Of a stretch of 64,000 nt of DNA, positions 44,456-52,157 are shown in pieces. Under the pieces are notes generated by a model, which worked only from the letters and a program-made list of their open reading frames with translations, was not told the origin of the DNA and searched no databases. The position numbers were made by a program, and so were the translations under genes. Source of the stretch: an uncultured Clostridia bacterium (GTDB lineage Bacteria > Bacillota > Clostridia > Oscillospirales > Oscillospiraceae); NCBI GenBank assembly GCA_945948535.1, contig CAMFBN010000007.1:1-64000 (forward strand), in the 5' to 3' direction. Positions within the stretch are counted from its first letter, which is position 1. Each line of letters begins with the position of its first letter.

Positions 44456-45042
44456 TGCCCCTCACCACCTCTCTGTGCCAATACACGCTTTACGGCAAAA
44501 ACGAAAAGACTGATGATTCCCGCCGCCAGCATTAGAACCACAGAGGAAATCCGCAGGGAGAAAATGTTGCTCAGTAACATGATTATTAAAGCACAGCCTG
44601 CGATTATACGAGGCTGCGGCTTTTTCTTCATCTTTGTCAGCATCATCAACCCGGCATCTAAAATCAGCAGGCTTACTCCTATTTTAATGCCTCTGCACGC
44701 TGCAGCGATTACCGGATATTCCAGAAAATGCTCCAGGAACATGGAGATGATATAAAGGATCACAAAAGAAGGAAGCACGATACCCAGAGTTGCCAGAACG
44801 GCACCTGTCATGCCAGCTATCTTGTAGCCCACATAGGTGGCACAGTTGATGGCGATCGGACCGGGCGTGGATTCGGCCACCACGGTCAAATCCATCATCT
44901 CATCCTGCGTCAGCCACTGCTTTTTTTCCACGCAGGTATCGGTGATCACGGAGATCATAGCGTATCCGCCGCCAAAGGTAAACAGTCCGACTTTCATAAA
45001 ACTGAAAAAGAGCTCCGAAAGGACTAGCTGTTGCTTAGGCAT
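44452..45042 (-). CDS. Chromate transporter family protein, half-size subunit A
   Basis: 196 residues, the other half of a CHR pair: LFTFGGGYAMISVI, AESTPGPIAINCATYVGYK and about five helices. It overlaps the Crp-type regulator gene by 8 nt at its start and the second half by 4 nt at its end, so the regulator and both transporter halves form one operon. Confidence 0.88.
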   Translation of the reverse strand: MPKQQLVLSELFFSFMKVGLFTFGGGYAMISVITDTCVEKKQWLTQDEMMDLTVVAESTPGPIAINCATYVGYKIAGMTGAVLATLGIVLPSFVILYIISMFLEHFLEYPVIAAACRGIKIGVSLLILDAGLMMLTKMKKKPQPRIIAGCALIIMLLSNIFSLRISSVVLMLAAGIISLFVFAVKRVLAQRGGEGQ

Positions 45043-45694
45043 TTTGCAGTTCCTCCAATGCGGCTTTGTCTGTAATCTCTACTGTTCCACGAGTCAGCTT
45101 GACCATGCTTTCGTTCTGGAAATAACGCAGCATCCGGGTCACTACCTCCCGTGGATTACCCAAATGACTCCCGATGGTCTCGTGGGTGATCTTCAGGACA
45201 TCCGTTCCCTCCAGTGCACTTTCTTCCAGCAGGAAGCCTGCCAGCCGCTGGTCAAAGCGCTTCCACAGAATCTGCTCCAGCAGCCACATGACATCGGAAA
45301 ATCTGCCTGCCATGACTTCATTCGTAAAATTTGCCAGCGGTGCGGACTGATCCATGACAGATTTATAACTATCTGCGGGTATGATCCAAAGTTCAGTGTC
45401 CTTTTCCGCTTCAATCATCACCTCAAATTGAATGGAACGCATCATGCAGGAGGCAGAGAACAGGCAGATATCTCCCTCTAATAGGCGGTAAAGCGTAATC
45501 TCCCGCCCTTCCTCTGAAAGAATATACGCCCGCAGCTGCCCATGCTGCACCAAAAGCAAACCGGTACAGTCCATACTGCCGCTGTGAAGCAGCGTGCCTT
45601 TTGGGATAGCACGCCGTATTGTACTCTCAATTAACGTCTCTTGCTGTCCGGACGCTAGCTGATTCCATATGGGAAAAAAGTCTCTCAGTTCCAT
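45035..45694 (-). CDS. Crp/Fnr-family transcriptional regulator
   Basis: 219 residues: a cyclic-nucleotide-like beta-roll (about 20-120; GTLLHSGSMDCTGLLLVQHG, LYRLLEGDICLFSASCMM), a dimerisation helix, and a C-terminal helix-turn-helix (THETIGSHLGNPREVVTRML). Two cysteines are present in the sensor (Cys in DCTG and SASCMM) but not an N-terminal Fnr cluster. The start was set at ATG 45694 with GGAGGCAGTGG upstream. It likely controls itself, the CHR genes and the divergent gene, as both promoters carry the same palindrome over the -35. Confidence 0.9.
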   Translation of the reverse strand: MELRDFFPIWNQLASGQQETLIESTIRRAIPKGTLLHSGSMDCTGLLLVQHGQLRAYILSEEGREITLYRLLEGDICLFSASCMMRSIQFEVMIEAEKDTELWIIPADSYKSVMDQSAPLANFTNEVMAGRFSDVMWLLEQILWKRFDQRLAGFLLEESALEGTDVLKITHETIGSHLGNPREVVTRMLRYFQNESMVKLTRGTVEITDKAALEELQNA

Positions 45695-45720
45695 ACCACT
45701 GCCTCCTTCTTGCTGCCTCC

Positions 45721-45749
45721 AGTATAACCCTGTTTTCGACATAAGTCAA
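45721..45749 (-). promoter_or_regulatory. Promoter of the crp-CHR operon with operator over the -35
   Basis: Minus strand TTGACT - 17 nt - TATACT. The -35 lies inside a near-palindrome (CGACATAAGTCA on the plus strand, 45737-45748). Confidence 0.8.
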
Positions 45750-45757
45750 TTATATTC

Positions 45758-45786
45758 TTGACATATGTCATATATAAAGATATACT
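45758..45786 (+). promoter_or_regulatory. Promoter of the DUF134-NifX gene with operator over the -35
   Basis: TTGACA - 17 nt - TATACT. The perfect palindrome TGACATATGTCA (45759-45770) covers the -35. The centre is 22 bp from that of the matching site on the divergent promoter. Confidence 0.82.
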
Positions 45787-45822
45787 CATTTTGATAAACC
45801 ATGGGACAAGGAGGTGCGCACG

Positions 45823-46593
45823 TTGCCAAGACCCAAAAAATGCAGAAGCGTCTGTGAGCTTCCCCGGACCCTGGCATTTTCGCCGGATGACCTGTCCGAT
45901 TCCAGAGAGGCGGTCATCCTAACCGTGGAGGAAAACGAAACCATTCGCCTGATTGACAAGGAGGGACTATCTCAGGAACAGTGCAGCGAACGGATGCAGG
46001 TTGCCAGAACCACGGTGCAGCAGATCTATGCCAGCGCCAGGAAAAAGCTGGCGGATGTTCTGGTAGACGGCCTTCCGCTGCGGATTGCAGGTGGGGATTA
46101 CCGGCTCTGCAACGGTGGGAGAAGCAATTGCGCTCACAGCGCCTGCTACAAACAAAAACTCAGTCAAATTTATGCAAAACCGAAAGGAGAAGCAATGATG
46201 AGAATCGCGGTAACTTATGAAAACGGAGAGATTTTCCAGCACTTTGGCCATACGGAGCAGTTCAAAATTTATGATGTTCAGGATGGAAAAATCATTGCGT
46301 CAGAGGTGGTGGACACCAATGGCAGCGGACACGGCGCGTTGGCGGGCGTGCTGAGTGCCCTAAACGTGGATGCTCTGATCTGTGGCGGCATCGGCGGTGG
46401 TGCCCAGATGGCGCTGGAAGCAGCGGGCATTCGGCTGTACGGCGGTGTATCCGGCAGCGCAGACGCGGCAGCAGAGGCACTGGCGGCAGGCAAGCTGGAC
46501 TTCAACCCCGATGTCCGGTGCGATCATCACGACCACCATGGGGAAGGGCACACCTGCGGCTCTCACGGCTGCGGCAGCCATTCCTGCGGCTGA
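45823..46593 (+). CDS. DUF134 - NifB/NifX-like fusion protein
   Basis: About 256 residues. The N-terminal half (1-100) is DUF134, a helix-turn-helix protein with sigma-region-4-like DNA-binding features (PRPKKCRSVC, LIDKEGLSQEQCSERMQVAR). The C-terminal half (about 125-240) is a dinitrogenase iron-molybdenum cofactor-type domain (MRIAVTYENGEIFQHFGHTE, ALICGGIGGGAQMALEAAGI). The tail is rich in His and Cys (DHHDHHGEG…CGSHGCGSHSCG) and should bind metal. These domains are more often separate neighbours. The start is TTG 45823, 8 nt after GGAGG. No nitrogenase genes are nearby, so a metal- or redox-sensing role is likelier than nitrogen fixation. Confidence 0.82.
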   Translation: MPRPKKCRSVCELPRTLAFSPDDLSDSREAVILTVEENETIRLIDKEGLSQEQCSERMQVARTTVQQIYASARKKLADVLVDGLPLRIAGGDYRLCNGGRSNCAHSACYKQKLSQIYAKPKGEAMMRIAVTYENGEIFQHFGHTEQFKIYDVQDGKIIASEVVDTNGSGHGALAGVLSALNVDALICGGIGGGAQMALEAAGIRLYGGVSGSADAAAEALAAGKLDFNPDVRCDHHDHHGEGHTCGSHGCGSHSCG

Positions 46594-46610
46594 AATTCGG
46601 TATTCCTTTG

Positions 46611-46626
46611 GTGATCACATCACGGA
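46611..46626. promoter_or_regulatory. Shared operator-like site 2
   Basis: GTGATCACATCACGGA, one mismatch to the site at 40179-40194. It lies 52 nt before the rubredoxin gene. Confidence 0.55.
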
Positions 46627-46677
46627 TTTGAGGTCTGCGATTTTATAAGATATCTATGAAGGAGGCGAGAGAAACCT

Positions 46678-47334
46678 ATGAAACAAATGTCATGTTCCAT
46701 CTGTTCCTACACCTACGACGAGGCGAGGGGCCTCCCGGAGGCAGGAATCGCACCGGGCACCAAATGGGAGGATCTTCCGGAAGACTGGAAGTGCCCCCTG
46801 TGCGGCGCAAGCAAATCCGATTTCCGGGAGAAAACCGAACAGGCCGCGCCTGCCACTGCGCTGGACAAGCCCCATGTGGAGAAGGAGCTGTCTGCTATGG
46901 AAATGAGCATCATCTGCTCCAATCTGGCCCGGGGCTGTGAAAAGCAGTATTTGCCCCAGCAGGCAGAGGACTTCCGAAAACTGGCGGATTTCTTCCGTTC
47001 AAAAGCAGAACCCGCGCAGGATGCCAGCATTCAGAAGCTGCTGGAGCTGATTGAACAGGACTTGTCCGTGGGCTATCCCTATGGTAATGCGGTGGCTGCC
47101 GAAAAACCGGATCGGGGTGCGCTCCGCTGTCAGGTATGGAGCGAAAAGGTCACCCGGATGCTGAAATCCCTGCTGACCCGCTACCAGGCTGAGGGCGAGA
47201 AAATGTTGGAGAACACCGGTGTCTGGGTCTGCTCGGTATGCGGCTTCGTCTATGTTGGCGATTCTGCGCCGGAGCTGTGTCCTGTGTGCAAGGTGCCGAG
47301 CTGGAAGTTTGAAAAAGCGGAGAGGAGGGTGTGA
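46678..47334 (+). CDS. Two-rubredoxin-domain protein
   Basis: 218 residues. An N-terminal rubredoxin ([13 protein letters not shown]…[14 protein letters not shown], about 5-55), a helical middle with two conserved-looking Glu-rich helices, and a C-terminal rubrerythrin-type rubredoxin ([20 protein letters not shown], about 183-210). Rubredoxin centres carry electrons to peroxide- and oxygen-reducing proteins in anaerobes. The ribosome site AAGGAGG is 12 nt from ATG 46678, longer than ideal. It overlaps the next gene by 4 nt. Confidence 0.85.
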   Translation: MKQMSCSICSYTYDEARGLPEAGIAPGTKWEDLPEDWKCPLCGASKSDFREKTEQAAPATALDKPHVEKELSAMEMSIICSNLARGCEKQYLPQQAEDFRKLADFFRSKAEPAQDASIQKLLELIEQDLSVGYPYGNAVAAEKPDRGALRCQVWSEKVTRMLKSLLTRYQAEGEKMLENTGVWVCSVCGFVYVGDSAPELCPVCKVPSWKFEKAERRV

Positions 47335-48485
47335 ATATGGGAGAGAAATATGCGGTAAGAAATCTGCGGCTGTGTACGAAGGACTGCCTGTGCCTCTACG
47401 TCTGTCCCACTGGGGCAACGGATACCGAGAACAGCATCATTGATCCGAAAAAATGCATTGGCTGTGGCGCCTGTGCGGCAAGCTGTCCGTCCTCGGCAAT
47501 CTCCATGGTGCCGAAAGAGCTGCCGCCCCAGCAGCCCAAAGAGGACAAGGTAGTGGAGGCCCTGCGGGGTTTGATCCAGAGCAAGGCAGCGGCGGAAATC
47601 GTTGCGTCCCAACTTCCGGATGCGCTGAGCGCCGCCGTAGAAAAGTCCTCCCGGCTGATGGCGGAGGATTTGTGTCGGGAGGCGGGATTTATGCTTCCCC
47701 AGAGCGGCAATACCAGATCTTTCCTGGAAGGCATCAAAACATACCCTGACATCCCCACGGATGTGGTCAATTCTTTGTTACATACCATTCAATTCAATGA
47801 AAAAACGGAGGAAAGAAAAATGGAAAAGTGGAAATGCAGCGTCTGCGGTTACATTCATGAGGGCCCTATGGCCGAGGATTTCAAGTGCCCCATCTGCAAG
47901 CAGCCCGCAAGCAAGTTTGTGAAGATTGAGGAAGCCGCTGCTCCCGCCAAGAACCCCTACGCTGGCACCAAGACTGAGAAGAACCTGTGGGAAGCCTTTG
48001 CCGGTGAATCTCAGGCACGGAATAAGTACACCTACTTTGCCTCTGTTGCCAAGAAGGCGGGCTACGAGCAGATTGCCGCCCTGTTCCTCCAGACCGCGGA
48101 AAACGAAAAAGAGCACGCAAAGCTGTGGTTCAAGGCTCTGGGCGAGTTGGGCGATACCGCCGAGAACCTGCTCCATGCTGCCGAGGGCGAGAATGCCGAG
48201 TGGACGGATATGTATGACCGAATGGCGAAGGAAGCTGACGAGGAAGGCTTCCACGATCTTGCCGAGCAGTTCCGTGGGGTTGCTGCTATCGAGAAGGCCC
48301 ACGAAGAGCGTTACCGCGCACTGCTGAAGAATGTGCAGACCAAGGCTGTCTTTGAGAAGAGCGGCGTCACCATGTGGGAGTGCCGCAACTGCGGTCATCT
48401 GGTGGTTGGCACCAAGGCTCCCGACGTGTGTCCCGTCTGCAAGCATCCGCAGGCCTACTTTGAGGTTCGCAAGGAGAACTACTAA
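47331..48485 (+). CDS. Ferredoxin-rubrerythrin fusion, with internal rubrerythrin start
   Basis: 384 residues. Residues 1-60 form a 2[4Fe-4S]-type ferredoxin ([31 protein letters not shown]). A helical linker follows (61-163), then a rubredoxin ([18 protein letters not shown]), a ferritin-like di-iron domain ([36 protein letters not shown]) and a second rubredoxin ([17 protein letters not shown]). It should reduce peroxide with electrons fed through the fused clusters. GGAGG and ATG 47820, in frame and 8 nt apart, would also yield a free 221-residue rubrerythrin. Confidence 0.87.
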   Translation: MNMGEKYAVRNLRLCTKDCLCLYVCPTGATDTENSIIDPKKCIGCGACAASCPSSAISMVPKELPPQQPKEDKVVEALRGLIQSKAAAEIVASQLPDALSAAVEKSSRLMAEDLCREAGFMLPQSGNTRSFLEGIKTYPDIPTDVVNSLLHTIQFNEKTEERKMEKWKCSVCGYIHEGPMAEDFKCPICKQPASKFVKIEEAAAPAKNPYAGTKTEKNLWEAFAGESQARNKYTYFASVAKKAGYEQIAALFLQTAENEKEHAKLWFKALGELGDTAENLLHAAEGENAEWTDMYDRMAKEADEEGFHDLAEQFRGVAAIEKAHEERYRALLKNVQTKAVFEKSGVTMWECRNCGHLVVGTKAPDVCPVCKHPQAYFEVRKENY

Positions 48486-48573
48486 GGGAACTATAAATAG
48501 ATCGTCTGCAGATGAACGGCGGCTGGGCCGCATGACACACGAATGACCTCAGCCGTTTTATGAGTGCGGTATA

Positions 48574-48620
48574 AAAAATCCCCAGGCTTCTCCTTATCGG
48601 ATGATGCCCTGGGGATTTTT
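48574..48620. terminator. Bidirectional terminator after the rubrerythrin gene
   Basis: Perfect 13-nt arms AAAAATCCCCAGG / CCTGGGGATTTTT with a 21-nt loop. Confidence 0.8.
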
Positions 48621-48680
48621 GCGTTTTGAAATGAATACCCACAAACCATTTTCCATTTGTGGGTACTCATTTCAAAACGC
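48621..48680. repeat. Long palindrome with 25-nt arms
   Basis: Arms begin GCGTTTTGAAATGAATACCC and pair over 25 nt with one mismatch around a 10-nt loop. It directly abuts the terminator on the left and the hairpin array on the right. Confidence 0.85.
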
Positions 48681-48690
48681 ATCTGGGATT

Positions 48691-48818
48691 CCAAAGGGAT
48701 AGCAATTCCTTTGGCGCTGGGTTTCCAATAGGGGTGAGAAACGCCCTGTTGGCAGGGGATTCCAAAGGGGACAGCGTTCCCTTGGCAGTGGTTTCCAAAG
48801 GCGGCAGAGCTGCCTTGG
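48691..48818. repeat. Array of four CCAA…TTGG hairpins, 33-37 nt apart
   Basis: Stems start at 48691, 48725, 48762 and 48795. Each has the frame TTCCAA…TTGGCA with differing but paired interiors: CCAAAGGGAT/ATTCCTTTGG, CCAATAGGG/CCCTGTTGG, CCAA(A)GGGGAC/GTTCCCTTGG, and CCAA…GGCA/TGCC…TTGG. Several differences between units are compensatory, which points to selection for the fold as RNA or single-stranded DNA. No protein is coded. Confidence 0.75.
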
Positions 48819-48852
48819 CAGGAAGAATCCAATGAAACCGGCGGTTTCGTGG

Positions 48853-48882
48853 CACACGACTTTGCCCGCAAAGTCTAGTGTG
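48853..48882. other. oriT-like stem-loop
   Basis: CACAC-GACTTTG-CCCG-CAAAGTC-TA-GTGTG forms a 12-bp stem with a 2-nt bulge and is followed by TTATACC. Such a stem next to a GTGTGTTATAC sequence resembles transfer origins of clostridial mobilisable elements. It lies beside a Mob relaxase remnant and other transfer-type genes. Assignment by resemblance only. Confidence 0.45.
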
Positions 48883-49134
48883 TTATACCTTTGGCGACCG
48901 TGGGTGGCGGAAAGGGGTTGTTCGGGGCAGGAACAAACACTTTCCGTCAGACACAGAACAGGCGAATTTTGGCGCGCCACGCGCTGAAAATCAGGATTTG
49001 CCCTTTGCAAAATCCGCCTGTTCGGGTGTAGGTGGTGCGGCGGAGCGGAGAGAATTTCGGAAGAAATTCTTGGAGCGCAGCAGCATCACCGGGGGAGCCA
49101 AAGGGATATCATCCCCCGTCCCGCCGAAGCGACG
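48883..49134. other. Gene-free GC-rich stretch of the mobile element
   Basis: No gene is supported. It holds a GGATTTTGC-type inverted pair (AGGATTTGCCCTTTGCAAAATCC, about 48993-49016), a GGGTGTAGGTGGTGCGGCGG segment and a GGGGGA…TCCCCC hairpin (about 49091-49117). It is probably part of the transfer-origin region. Confidence 0.4.
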
Positions 49135-50016
49135 TTACTTCCCGTTCTCTCTTTCGTAGCTTGCTTCACATGCAGGGCTGCAGAAATCTTCGCCATCGCT
49201 CTTTGCAAAGAATGCTTTCATGCAGTATTTGCACAGCCGCAGGCTGGAGGTTTCGTCTGCCAGCATGAAGCTGAACATCATCTGAATTGCCAGCAGCAGG
49301 GAATGGAAATCCCACACAATGGTGGGCCGCTACCATAACTCTATGTGGTAGTTCGGTGCGATGCCTCCGAACGCCGCCATGCCCTGACGGTAAATATCTC
49401 TGGTATCTTCATCCATTTCCTCGTCCTCTTCATAGAACAGGAAGCTGCTCAGGAAGGTGAACGACCAGTCCTGAAAGGTCTGCTCCAGCCAGTCGTAGCG
49501 TTCCGCGTAGTTACGCATGAAGCACATGACCTGTGCCTCCGGCTCCTTGCGGAACGTCATTGCCAGCGCGATCATGGTGCGGTCTCCATTGGTATTCCAA
49601 AGTGAGTCCTTTCCGTTCTTGAAAAAGTACGGCTTCTCGAAGGGGAAGAAATAGGAAAGATATTTCTGTGTGTCCATCACTTCCTCCCGGAGAAAATGGT
49701 TGGTGGGGAGATAGACAGCTTTGTAGTCGATGAAGGATGGCGTGGTGGGCAGCGCCGTCATCAGACCAAGCAAACCGTATTTAGTGACAAACTTCATAAT
49801 GGCTTCCCGAATTTTTCGCTTGGAGGAAGAGCGAATCATCAGACCCACATTCAGTGCATCCAGCACCATCTGCTGATACTCCTTCAGGGGATCATAAATT
49901 TTTGGCATAGCGTTGGGTGCCGGGGTGATATAGAATTTGTTGTCCTTACCTTTCTTCCATTCGTACCGGTCGTATTTTACCCAGCTGGAGCTGGCGTGTT
50001 TGAACAGATCTTTCAT
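49135..50016 (-). pseudogene. DUF6076-like protein with in-frame amber stop
   Basis: A protein of about 290 codons of the kind encoded in clostridial mobile elements. The first 228 codons (MKDLFKHASSSWVKYDRYEW … FGGIAPNYHIELW) end at TAG 49330-49332. The same frame continues RPTIVWDFHSLLLAIQMMFS… to a Cys-rich end (LCKYCMKAFF…DFCSPACEASY) that looks like the family's C-terminal zinc-binding segment. Start ATG 50016 has GAGGTG upstream and overlaps the preceding stop. It is probably a truncated product; the family assignment is from memory. Confidence 0.6.
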
Positions 50017-50636
50017 GCTGTGCACCTCTCTTCTGCACCGTCCGCAAGGGCGGCTTTTTCATATTCGGCCAGAAATTCTTTTTCTCTCAGGTTCAGATTG
50101 GTTTTTCCGTTAAGCTCTGTGTACAACTCTTGTTGAATTCTGTTCATCAGTCTGGTCATCTTCTTTCGAACATTCCTGTCCGTCTGATTCACAGCTGCCG
50201 CATAAGACTGTGGTGTCCAGTTCCGTACAATCAAAAAGAAAAGTAGTGACTTGTATTCGGAATCCAGTTTCTGAAACGTTTTGGAGAGCACGGGGTGCCC
50301 GGTTATCTCACCTAACTCATGGGGACAGTTGAAAACCACATCCAGATAGCGGCCCTGCCGGACAGAAGTGTAATTTGCGCTGCACATCCATTCCGGGAAT
50401 ATGCGTCCGTTGTATTTCAGACCATTCTCCAATGTCATATCTCCCCGGATCGGTTCATGATACCGCTCCTTGCGTTCCCGGTTTGCGTCCAGCTTGTCCC
50501 AGCAGGATATCACATTTTCAAAGTCTGCTTCTGTGCGGGCTGCCTCTTCCAAACGGGTCATGGCTTCTGCCCGAAGCTCCCGCTTCAGCTTTTTTCGTGT
50601 GCCTTCCGGTTCCAGCGCGGTTTCCAGATTCTCCAC
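50013..50636 (-). CDS. Sigma-region-4-like / helix-turn-helix protein of the mobile element
   Basis: About 207 residues. A charged helical N terminus, a middle with PEWMCSANYTSVRQGRYLD, and a C-terminal helix-turn-helix region (KSLLFFLIVRNWTPQSYAAA…NQTDRNVRKKMTRLMNRIQQ) that resembles sigma-70 region 4. It is paired with the gene above by a 4-nt overlap, an arrangement I know from integrative elements of gut Clostridia. The start is GTG 50636, 8 nt after GGAGG. Function is inferred only as regulatory. Confidence 0.55.
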   Translation of the reverse strand: MENLETALEPEGTRKKLKRELRAEAMTRLEEAARTEADFENVISCWDKLDANRERKERYHEPIRGDMTLENGLKYNGRIFPEWMCSANYTSVRQGRYLDVVFNCPHELGEITGHPVLSKTFQKLDSEYKSLLFFLIVRNWTPQSYAAAVNQTDRNVRKKMTRLMNRIQQELYTELNGKTNLNLREKEFLAEYEKAALADGAEERCTA

Positions 50637-50788
50637 AACCGCCACCTCCAAAAATTTTTTAGAAATTTTTCTGCAAGTGGTTCCGTTTTCCCCCTCCTAT
50701 TTTTCCTATTAGTGAGGGGGTAATCCAGACATGCCCCAAAGGGCAACTACCTGTGTCGGAAAGGAGCCATTGCAGGATTGCAACCTTA

Positions 50789-50800
50789 GAACAAGTGTTC
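50789..50800. promoter_or_regulatory. LexA-box-like palindrome
   Basis: GAACAAGTGTTC followed by G fits the Gram-positive LexA pattern (GAAC-N4-GTTC). It lies between the divergent sigma-like and CHC2 genes, where SOS control of element excision would be expected. Confidence 0.45.
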
Positions 50801-50854
50801 GTATATTCTAACACAGAATCGAACAAAGTGCAATAACAATGGAGGAGCGATAAT

Positions 50855-51592
50855 TTGAATTTTTTTGAAACTGTAAAACAATCTGTGACAACGAGGCAGG
50901 CAGCCGAAAGGTATGGGCTGTCAGTAAACCGAAGCGGCATGGTACGATGTCCCTTCCATGAGGATCACAATCCCAGCATGAAAGTTGATGATCGCTTCTA
51001 CTGCTTTGGATGTCACGCCAGCGGTGATGTCATCGACTTTACCGCAAGGCTATTCGGCATCAGCCTCAAGGATGCCGTCAAAAAACTTGCCGAGGATTTC
51101 GGCGGAAATCTGAGCCCATCCACAATAGCGAATATTCCCAAGCATGATGCAGAGTTGCTTCAGAATTTGGAGCAGCTCTGCATTTGTATTCTCCGGGAAT
51201 ATCTCCGGTACCTTCGCATCTGGCAGCTGAGGTATCGTCCTGAGAAGCCGGGTGACCCCATTCATCCCCGCTTTGCCGAGGCGATGAAGGCTCTGCCCAC
51301 AGTCAATCACCTTCTGGACTGTCTGCTGGGAAATAATTTACTTCTGGCAGAAAAGACGGCGGGAATGCTATGTGATAACGGGCATATCCAGCGGTTATCT
51401 GCGTATCTTGGGGCACTTTCCGGGAAAGAGAGGGAAGCCTTGCCGCTCCTACCGGGCGGAGGCAGAAAAGCAAATTGCCGATGCCGGGTGCCGTGCACGA
51501 AAGGACAGCGTCCGGGTTGTGGAGACGCTGATTACTGCCAGCCCGGAGTTCTTTCAAGGCAAGAAGCCCCGGGAGGTAAAGGAGTTCTTTGA
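50855..51592 (+). CDS. CHC2 zinc-finger (primase-like) protein, C terminus replaced
   Basis: 245 codons. Residues 1-90 hold a DnaG-type CHC2 zinc finger (RCPFHEDHNPSMKV, YCFGCHASGDVID) typical of replication proteins on conjugative and mobilisable elements. A helical part follows to about residue 195. From about 51440 the frame runs out of register over DNA that codes a Mob relaxase fragment in another frame, so the last 50 residues (LPGGGRKANCRCRVPC…) are not native. It starts at TTG 50855 after GGAGGAG. The zinc-finger part may still be made. Confidence 0.68.
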   Translation: MNFFETVKQSVTTRQAAERYGLSVNRSGMVRCPFHEDHNPSMKVDDRFYCFGCHASGDVIDFTARLFGISLKDAVKKLAEDFGGNLSPSTIANIPKHDAELLQNLEQLCICILREYLRYLRIWQLRYRPEKPGDPIHPRFAEAMKALPTVNHLLDCLLGNNLLLAEKTAGMLCDNGHIQRLSAYLGALSGKEREALPLLPGGGRKANCRCRVPCTKGQRPGCGDADYCQPGVLSRQEAPGGKGVL

Positions 51593-51680
51593 ATATACCC
51601 TTGAGTTCATCCAGAGCAAGCAGTCTTCCGAGACGATTATATCCGCCGTGGTGCATATGGACGAGAAAACGCCCCATGCT
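51420..51680 (+). pseudogene. Internal fragment of a Mob/Pre-type relaxase
   Basis: About 87 codons reading YRAEAEKQIADAGCRARKDS, VRVVETLITASPEFFQGKKP and ETIISAVVHMDEKTPHA. This is the N-terminal catalytic region of plasmid recombination (MobV/Pre) enzymes up to the His cluster, which is cut off right after DEKTPH. There is no start codon or C-terminal part. Confidence 0.7.
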
Positions 51681-52121
51681 ATGGAGGAATGGCTTGAGGA
51701 ATATCAAATCCAGCTTGAGCAGACACAAACGCAGACTGTTGACCCAATTGATACGGCTTTGGAAACAGTTCACATTCAGCTTACCGGCTTGCAGCTCCAA
51801 CAGGAGAAAATTTGTGAGTATTTGGAAAAGGGTATCTACTCAGTCGAGATGTTCAGCAAGCGCAATGCAGCTCTGTCAAAGGAGATTGAACAGCTCCGGG
51901 ATTCCGAAACGGACCTTCTTCGACAGAAAAGTGAAGGCAATAAGCGAAATCGGGCAGCATCTGAGCTGATCCCAACCACCCAGCACATTCTGGATAGCTA
52001 TGATGCGCTTACTGTGGAGGAGAAGAATAGCCTGTGGAAACTGGTTATAAGAAGGGCAACGATTTATCGGGAACCCGAGGGAGAAGTGCGTATTCAAATT
52101 TACCCAAACCTTCCAAGGTGA
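51681..52121 (+). pseudogene. C-terminal fragment of a large serine recombinase
   Basis: Joined in frame to the Mob fragment. About 146 codons of coiled-coil and tail: LTGLQLQQEKICEYLEKGIY, RNAALSKEIEQL, and the ending LTVEEKNSLWKLVIRRATIY…GEVRIQIYPNLP, typical of the C terminus of serine recombinases that move clostridial transposons. The catalytic domain is absent. It ends 36 nt before the repeated promoter of the GTPase-NYN gene. Confidence 0.7.
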
Positions 52122-52157
52122 CGATACCCTGTAGGCGGGCAATACCACAAATGTAAG

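Noticed and set aside
45823..46593. Evidence for nitrogen fixation
   Set aside because: The NifX-like domain also occurs in non-fixing anaerobes, and no nif structural gene is in the window.
48691..48818. CRISPR array
   Set aside because: The repeated parts are hairpins of 24-30 nt with changing sequence and almost no spacers, and no cas gene is near.
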